Assembly (NCBI RefSeq): GCF_900115775.1
Contig: NZ_FOXS01000001.1
Coordinates: 1-64,000 of the forward strand
DNA length: 64,000 nucleotides
Direction of reading: 5' to 3'
Origin: Hymenobacter arizonensis
Lineage (GTDB): Bacteria; Bacteroidota; Bacteroidia; Cytophagales; Hymenobacteraceae
Shown here piece after piece: positions 59,329 through 64,000 of this stretch. The first letter of the stretch is position 1, and the number at the start of each line of letters is the position of its first letter. The notes below the pieces were generated by a model. It ran no database searches and was not told the origin of the DNA. It saw nothing but the letters and a program-made list of their open reading frames with translations. Made by a program: the position numbers and the translations under genes.

Positions 59329-59527
59329 GTGAGAAAGTAGACTGAAGGCAGGCTGTACAGCACCTGCCTCGTGGAGGCATGACCGGCGCCGTGCCACTGC
59401 GGTTGCATGGCCTTTAAATTTATTTCAAAAATCCTTTGTGGAAGCGGCAGCGGGGCGCCCGCGTACCCCGGCGCGCCGTATTCTTGCCAAAGCAAGCCGC
59501 GAAATCCTTAAAAACCCGCCCCCATCC

Positions 59528-60331
59528 GTGATACGCTACTTCCACGTCGACTCTTTCGCTCAGAAACCTTTCACCGGCAACCCCGCCGGGGTGTGCCCCC
59601 TGCAAGCCTGGCTGCCCGCCGAGCTGATGCAGCAAATAGCCGCCGAAAACAACCTGGCCGAAACCGCTTTCATTGTGCCCCGCGCCGGAGCACCGGCCGA
59701 ATACGACATCCGCTGGTTCACGCCCACCGTCGAAATTGACTTGTGCGGCCACGCCACCCTGGCGGCCGCCTACGTGCTGTTTGCCCACTTGGGCTTTGCC
59801 GAGCCGGCCGTAGTTTTTCATAGCCAGAGCGGCCCGCTGCACGTCTCGCGTGAAGCCGACGGTCGCCTCACTCTCGATTTCCCCTCGCGCCCGCCGCAAG
59901 TGCTGGCGCCGCATCCCACGGGCCTGACCGATGGCCTGCGTGCCACCCCGGTGCACGTGCTGGCTGCCCGCGACGTGCTGGCCGTGTTCAATACCGAAGC
60001 CGAAGTGCTGGCCCTCAAGCCCGACTTTGCCCACATTGCCGCCCTGGAATACGTGGGCGTCATCGCCACGGCGCCCGGCTCGGCCGCCGAGGGCATCGAT
60101 TTTGTCTCGCGCTTCTTTGCGCCCCGGGTAGGCGTGCCCGAAGACCCCGTCACCGGTTCGGCCCACAGCACCCTGATTCCCTACTGGGCCGAAAAGCTTG
60201 GCAAAACCGAGCTGCGTGCCCGCCAGATTTCGCCCCGCGGCGGCGACCTCTGGTGCCGGCTGCGCCACGACCGGGTGGACATCAGCGGCTACGCCGTGAC
60301 CTACAAGACCGGGGAAATTCTGGTGGATTGA
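59528..60331 (+). CDS. PhzF family isomerase
   Basis: A 267-residue protein with the diaminopimelate-epimerase-like fold. The start YFHVDSFAQKPFTGNPAGV, the catalytic Glu in AENNLAETAFIV (about residue 47), DLCGHATLAAAYVL and the C-terminal DPVTGSAHSTLIPYW identify it. PhzF of phenazine makers isomerises trans-2,3-dihydro-3-hydroxyanthranilate; most homologues have unknown substrates, and no other phenazine genes are here. The start is GTG 59528, immediately before the first strand; upstream codons from 59438 are not conserved. Confidence 0.92.
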   Translation: MIRYFHVDSFAQKPFTGNPAGVCPLQAWLPAELMQQIAAENNLAETAFIVPRAGAPAEYDIRWFTPTVEIDLCGHATLAAAYVLFAHLGFAEPAVVFHSQSGPLHVSREADGRLTLDFPSRPPQVLAPHPTGLTDGLRATPVHVLAARDVLAVFNTEAEVLALKPDFAHIAALEYVGVIATAPGSAAEGIDFVSRFFAPRVGVPEDPVTGSAHSTLIPYWAEKLGKTELRARQISPRGGDLWCRLRHDRVDISGYAVTYKTGEILVD

Positions 60332-60342
60332 GCCGTAAACAT

Positions 60343-60457
60343 GTAGCGCGACCGTGCCCGGCCGGGACTTTGTAGTTCGCGTCTCCGCGCCGTACCGCGT
60401 TCGGGTGTCATTCAGGGACGCGAACTACAAAGTCCCGGCTGGGCACGGTCATGCTAC
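60343..60457. repeat. Palindromic element family A, copy 3
   Basis: Arms 60343-60383 and 60415-60457 are inverted, with few mismatches over about 41 bases (gtagcgcgaccgtgcccggc and on). It lies between the convergent PhzF and glycosidase genes and shares both arms with the copy at 32865. Confidence 0.85.
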
Positions 60458-60482
60458 TATTCATTCGGCTTTGTGAATTGCC

Positions 60483-61871
60483 CTAATAGCGCCGGTATTG
60501 CGGCATGTGAATACCCAGACGTGGAGTGTCCAGTACGCCGACGAAAAACGGGAAGCTGTTATTCGACACGCTGCCCTGCCCGTCGTACACGTTCACATGC
60601 AAGCGGTAGCCGCCGCGTTCGGTGGGGGTGCGTATCACGGCGTTCAGGCCTTTGGCCTCGCGAATAGCGCCCGGGATGGTTTCGGGGGCAGTGCGGTTTT
60701 GGGGCAGGGTGTGAAACTCGTCCACGTCACGGGTGATTTTCCACTCCACCCGCAACGGGTCTCCGTCGGGGTCGGTGGCGGGCACCGACGCTGGGTAGTC
60801 GGTATTGGGTTCCAGGGCCAGGTCGGCTTGGGCAAGCTTATTAGCAACTCGGATGGCTCCTACCTGCGGGGCTTGGTTGGCCGGCTTCTGGCCCGTCCAC
60901 AGGGTCTGAATCATGTCCACCATGGGCGTTTTTTCGCCCGTCGGGGCAAACATGCTCAGCCACATATCCGTCTGCTCGAAGCGGTTGCCCCAGTACAGCA
61001 CGTAAGCACCCAGGCAGCGTGAGCTTTGGTCCTGGACGGTCATTTTAAAGCCGGCTTGCATAAACTCGGCCTTGTCGGAGCTGCTTTGGTCCAGCGGAGC
61101 CTCCCAGCTGGTGAGCGGGGCTTCCCACCACCCGCGGCCCCCAAACTCGCCGATGATGTAGGGCCCTTTCCAACCCGCTTCGGCCAATCGCACGGGCTGC
61201 TGGGCCAGTTTGTTGAAGACGTTGACGGTAAGCACGTCGATGTCGGGGCACAGGTGAATGATAGACGGGATGGCGTAGACACCGTCGGTAATGGTGGTGG
61301 TGACCGGATGGTTGGGGTCCAGCTTGTGAATCATTTTAACAGTTTCGTTCACAATCTGATACACCTTAAAATCACCGTAGTGATTGTCGAGTTCATTGCC
61401 CAGGTTCCACATCAGCAGGGCCGGGTGGTTCTTGTAGCGCTGCACTTGTCGGTACACTTCTTGCTGCTGCTCGGCCACGGCCTTGGGGTCGTAGTAGTCG
61501 AATTTCTCGTAGGGCGGCTTCATCCACAAGCCAAACATGACCGTGAGGCCGTTTTGGTGGGCCTTGTCCATGAGCACATCGGCGTAAGCCGGGGCGTACA
61601 ACCGCACCGAGTTGCCGCCTTTTTCTTTAATTTTTTCGAAGTGCTGAACTCCGGCCGCCCCCTTGATTACGTATGGTTTGCCAGCGCGCTGAAGCTGGTA
61701 GCTCGAATCGATGCGTACTACCCGAACCGGCACTACATCCGAGGCGGGATTTAGTGGCGTGATTTTTTCGACAATTGATTCGGGAGAAGATTGGCAGCCC
61801 GACAACAGCAACGTAGTTCCGAGCAAGCTAGTAAATAGCTTAGCAGCTCGTTTGAAAAGGTGGTAATTCAC
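60483..61871 (-). CDS. GH2-type TIM-barrel glycosidase, lipoprotein
   Basis: About 462 residues from GTG 61871; a longer frame opens at ATG 61988. The lipoprotein signal FTSLLGTTLLLSGCQSS gives a lipidated Cys near residue 26. The barrel resembles the GH2 catalytic domain (GGNSVRLYAPAYADVLMDKA; acid/base Glu in LLMWNLGNELDN; nucleophile Glu in YIIGEFGGRGWW). The C-terminal part is Ig-like (PATDPDGDPLRVEWKI). It should sit in the outer membrane or periplasm and cleave a beta-glycan. It is divergent from a processive GT2 gene, so it may trim or modify that enzyme's product. GTG 61871 suits the signal peptide and lies 1 base after a TACCTTTC element, whereas ATG 61988 would add an odd second hydrophobic stretch. 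Confidence 0.85.
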   Translation of the reverse strand: MNYHLFKRAAKLFTSLLGTTLLLSGCQSSPESIVEKITPLNPASDVVPVRVVRIDSSYQLQRAGKPYVIKGAAGVQHFEKIKEKGGNSVRLYAPAYADVLMDKAHQNGLTVMFGLWMKPPYEKFDYYDPKAVAEQQQEVYRQVQRYKNHPALLMWNLGNELDNHYGDFKVYQIVNETVKMIHKLDPNHPVTTTITDGVYAIPSIIHLCPDIDVLTVNVFNKLAQQPVRLAEAGWKGPYIIGEFGGRGWWEAPLTSWEAPLDQSSSDKAEFMQAGFKMTVQDQSSRCLGAYVLYWGNRFEQTDMWLSMFAPTGEKTPMVDMIQTLWTGQKPANQAPQVGAIRVANKLAQADLALEPNTDYPASVPATDPDGDPLRVEWKITRDVDEFHTLPQNRTAPETIPGAIREAKGLNAVIRTPTERGGYRLHVNVYDGQGSVSNNSFPFFVGVLDTPRLGIHMPQYRRY

Positions 61872-62088
61872 TGAAAGGTAAGATTTAAAAGTAGGCACTG
61901 TTGCGATTACAGTGGTCTGTTTTTTAACTATAGGAATGAATAAATAAACTTTTATGAGTTCAAATGTCGAAAAAAAATAAACTTGCAAGGCAGCGGAGTT
62001 GAAGGGCCGTACGTAGTAAGCGCTAATTTTGGCGATGTATAGCTTCGATAAATTGCTGAATTATTTTATAAGTTTTTGATTACCAAGC

Positions 62089-64000
62089 ATGTCTAGTGAT
62101 ATCTACCAGTCAAAAGATAAACGTCCGTCCGCTTCAATGGCAAATAACCTTGTTTCTGTAGAGGAAACAACACCAAAAAAAGTGCCGCATGAAGGTGTTA
62201 CCGTTCAATTTCAGGACGCGAAGGGCACAAAGCAAATGCGCATCTTGGTGGTGATAGGCCTTGCGTTGCTGGCGCAGTTCTTTTGGTGGTTCGCCGACTC
62301 CGACCACATGGGCTACGCCCCACTGTATTGGCTCCTCACTTTCTCGCTGTGCTACAAGATGCTGCGCATGCTGCACGAGTGGTACCACTACGTGCACGTG
62401 AAAGAGCCCATTGCCCCGGCCGTGCCGGAAAATGCGCCGCTGCGCACCGTGGACATGCTGACCACGGCCTGCCCTGGCGAGCCGCACGACATGATTATCC
62501 GCACGCTGGAGTCGTTGGTGGCCGTGCGCTACCCCCACACCACCTACCTCTGCGACGAAGGCGACGACCCCGAGCTGCGCGCCGTGTGCGAACGCCTGGG
62601 CGTGGTGCACGTGACGCGGATTGAGAAAAAGCACGCCAAGGCCGGTAACATCAACAACGCCCTGCGCCAGGCCACCGGCGAGTTTTGCGTCGTGCTCGAC
62701 CCCGACCACGAAGTCACCCCCGATTTCCTAGACCAGGTGATGGCCTATTTCGAAGACGAAACCGTGGGCTACGTGCAAGTGGTGCAGGCCTACGGCAACC
62801 AGAAAGACAGCCTGGTGGCTCTGGGCGCGGCCGAGCAAACCTACCATTTCTACGGCCCGCTGATGATGGGCATGAACAGCTACAACACGGTGCAGGCCAT
62901 TGGCGCCAACTGTACCTTCCGCCGGGTAGCCCTCGATGGCATTGGCGGCCACGCGGCCGGCCTCACCGAGGACATGCACACGGCCATGCGCCTGCACGCG
63001 GCCGGCTGGAAATCCATTTATGCCCCCGTGGTGGTGAGCCGCGGGCTGGTGCCGTCGTCGCTGGGCGCGTTCTACATGCAGCAGCTGAAATGGGCGCGGG
63101 GCACGTTCGACTTGCTGGCCCACGTCTACCCCAAGCTGTTCAAGAACTTCTCGTGGCGGCAGCGCCTCCACTACCTCACCCTGCCGCTGTATTTCTTGTC
63201 GGGCATCGTGGCTCTGATTGACATCACCGTGCCCATTGCCTCGCTGCTGCTGCTGGAGTTTCCGTGGCACCTGTCGCTGCCCGAGTTTGCGGTGCACATG
63301 CTGCCGGTTACCATGGTGGGCCTGCTCATTCGCTACAACGCCCAACAGTGGCTGCGCGAGCGCCACGAGCCCGGGCTGCACCTGGCGGGCGGGTTTTTGC
63401 GCATTGCCACTTGGTGGGTGTACTCGCTGGGCCTGGTTTATACCTTCCTCAACGTGAAGGTGCCGTACCTGCCCACTCCCAAAGAGGGCAAGGTGAAAAA
63501 CGAGTGGCTGCTGTGCGTGCCCAACCTGCTGCTGGCCATCATATCCATTGGCGCGGCGGCCTATAGCATGCAGGTGCAGGGCATTCGGGGGCCGTACACC
63601 AAGCTCATGGCCACGCTGGCCCTCATCAATGCTGCCATTCTGCTGATTTCGGTGGTTATGGCACAGCACGCGCTGCTCAACAGGCTGCGGTCGTTCCTGT
63701 GGTCGACGCGGCCCTTGCACGCTGCCAAGCAGTGGGTTGAAAATATTTTGGCTTCTGGCTCGGGTGTCATCACCCGCCGGCTGCGCACGGGGTCGGTGGC
63801 TTTTGCAGCTGGCTTGGCCATTCTGCACACGCTGGCCACGGCTGGCTTTATCTTGGTGCAGTGGCGCGAGCAAGTGGGCATTTCTGAAGACTACATCTGG
63901 GCGCATACCGGTTTTGGCCCGTTGCGCATTGGCCAGCCCAACACTGGCTCGGCCACGCCGCTGGCCATGCGGCCTGTAGCGGAAGCCTCCACCCAGCCGG
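62089..64000 (+). CDS. Processive GT2 (cellulose-synthase-like), cut by window end
   Basis: At least 637 residues; the frame continues past the window end. N-terminal helices (RILVVIGLALLAQFFWWF, YAPLYWLLTFSLCYKMLRML) precede a GT2 domain with the motifs CDEGDDPEL (D), VVLDPDHEVTP (DxD), GLTEDMHTAM (TED) and QQLKWARG (QxxRW with Lys for Arg). At least six further helices follow. This is a BcsA-like enzyme that makes a beta-linked polysaccharide and moves it across the inner membrane. The start ATG 62089 is the first in frame after the 100-base divergent promoter region. It pairs with the divergent glycosidase. Confidence 0.88.
   Translation, partial: MSSDIYQSKDKRPSASMANNLVSVEETTPKKVPHEGVTVQFQDAKGTKQMRILVVIGLALLAQFFWWFADSDHMGYAPLYWLLTFSLCYKMLRMLHEWYHYVHVKEPIAPAVPENAPLRTVDMLTTACPGEPHDMIIRTLESLVAVRYPHTTYLCDEGDDPELRAVCERLGVVHVTRIEKKHAKAGNINNALRQATGEFCVVLDPDHEVTPDFLDQVMAYFEDETVGYVQVVQAYGNQKDSLVALGAAEQTYHFYGPLMMGMNSYNTVQAIGANCTFRRVALDGIGGHAAGLTEDMHTAMRLHAAGWKSIYAPVVVSRGLVPSSLGAFYMQQLKWARGTFDLLAHVYPKLFKNFSWRQRLHYLTLPLYFLSGIVALIDITVPIASLLLLEFPWHLSLPEFAVHMLPVTMVGLLIRYNAQQWLRERHEPGLHLAGGFLRIATWWVYSLGLVYTFLNVKVPYLPTPKEGKVKNEWLLCVPNLLLAIISIGAAAYSMQVQGIRGPYTKLMATLALINAAILLISVVMAQHALLNRLRSFLWSTRPLHAAKQWVENILASGSGVITRRLRTGSVAFAAGLAILHTLATAGFILVQWREQVGISEDYIWAHTGFGPLRIGQPNTGSATPLAMRPVAEASTQP

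Noticed and set aside
59438..59527. N-terminal extension of the PhzF protein
   Set aside because: Arg/Pro-rich codons with no conservation; the GTG at 59528 stands directly before the first strand.
1..64000. CRISPR arrays, tRNA genes, prophage or integrase genes
   Set aside because: I looked for regular short direct repeats, tRNA cloverleaf ends (CCA with TTCGAAT arm) and phage-type proteins and found none that I could support; a dedicated tRNAscan or CRISPR search could still find a weak case.

Overview
The window looks like chromosomal DNA of a Bacteroidota species, most likely Hymenobacter or a close relative in the Cytophagales. The reasons are the high GC content, the many TAnnTTTG-type -7 promoter elements with almost no Shine-Dalgarno sequences, and family signatures typical of that group: a BatA-type N-terminal domain, paired DUF4199 proteins, a eukaryote-type (GT3) glycogen synthase, an ECF sigma factor coupled to an outer-membrane-barrel protein, and Bacteroidota-type arginine decarboxylase and arginase. 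Assignment to genus is an inference from gene content; no phylogenetic marker beyond a 5S rRNA is present.

Layout. 1-321: the tail of an rRNA operon (23S 3' end, 5S, hairpin). 522-5999: a forward group with a BatA-like membrane protein, two DUF4199 proteins and two glycosyltransferases, lower in GC than the rest. 6045-9111: a reverse group with a heptosyltransferase-like GT9, a lipoprotein and purB. 9243-15625: an AsmA-like/GT51 fusion, TerC, a polyprenol-phosphate sugar transferase, hemG and a HAD phosphatase. 15719-19944: a 51-residue lipoprotein, the arginine decarboxylase/ureohydrolase pair (polyamines) and a secreted esterase. 20229-28806: a six-PAS hybrid kinase, argS, a LOG-family hydrolase, glutathione peroxidase and menA. 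28887-35269: a DEAD-box helicase, a methyltransferase, a two-gene ABC system split by a MITE-like element, a CoA transferase and a conserved hypothetical. 35452-40746 (reverse): trpS, a queuosine-precursor transporter, RNase Z, a STAS protein, DUF4198 and a small membrane protein. 40787-45486: glycogen synthase and a GH13 branching-type enzyme flanking a nitroreductase. 45685-53466: hypothetical proteins, a YfcC-type carrier, a hydrolase, a GT39 and a gamma-glutamyltransferase. 53808-64000: an RNA-ligase-like protein, an SPL-family radical SAM enzyme, hutI, the sigma factor with its barrel partner, a PhzF protein, and a divergent glycosidase / processive GT2 pair cut by the window end.

The genome is mostly housekeeping and envelope functions rather than one large accessory island; I see no CRISPR array, prophage, integrase, transposase gene or secretion cluster. 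The most distinctive non-coding content is a set of different long palindromic elements in intergenic spaces (at least seven, in several families), some of which reach into stop codons or sit directly against start codons. The strongest candidates for under-described biology are the trans-envelope sigma partner, the AsmA-GT51 fusion, the H-loop-less ABC ATPase with its small membrane partner and intervening MITE, and the set of genes whose -7 element lies only 4-8 bases before the start codon, which implies leaderless mRNAs.
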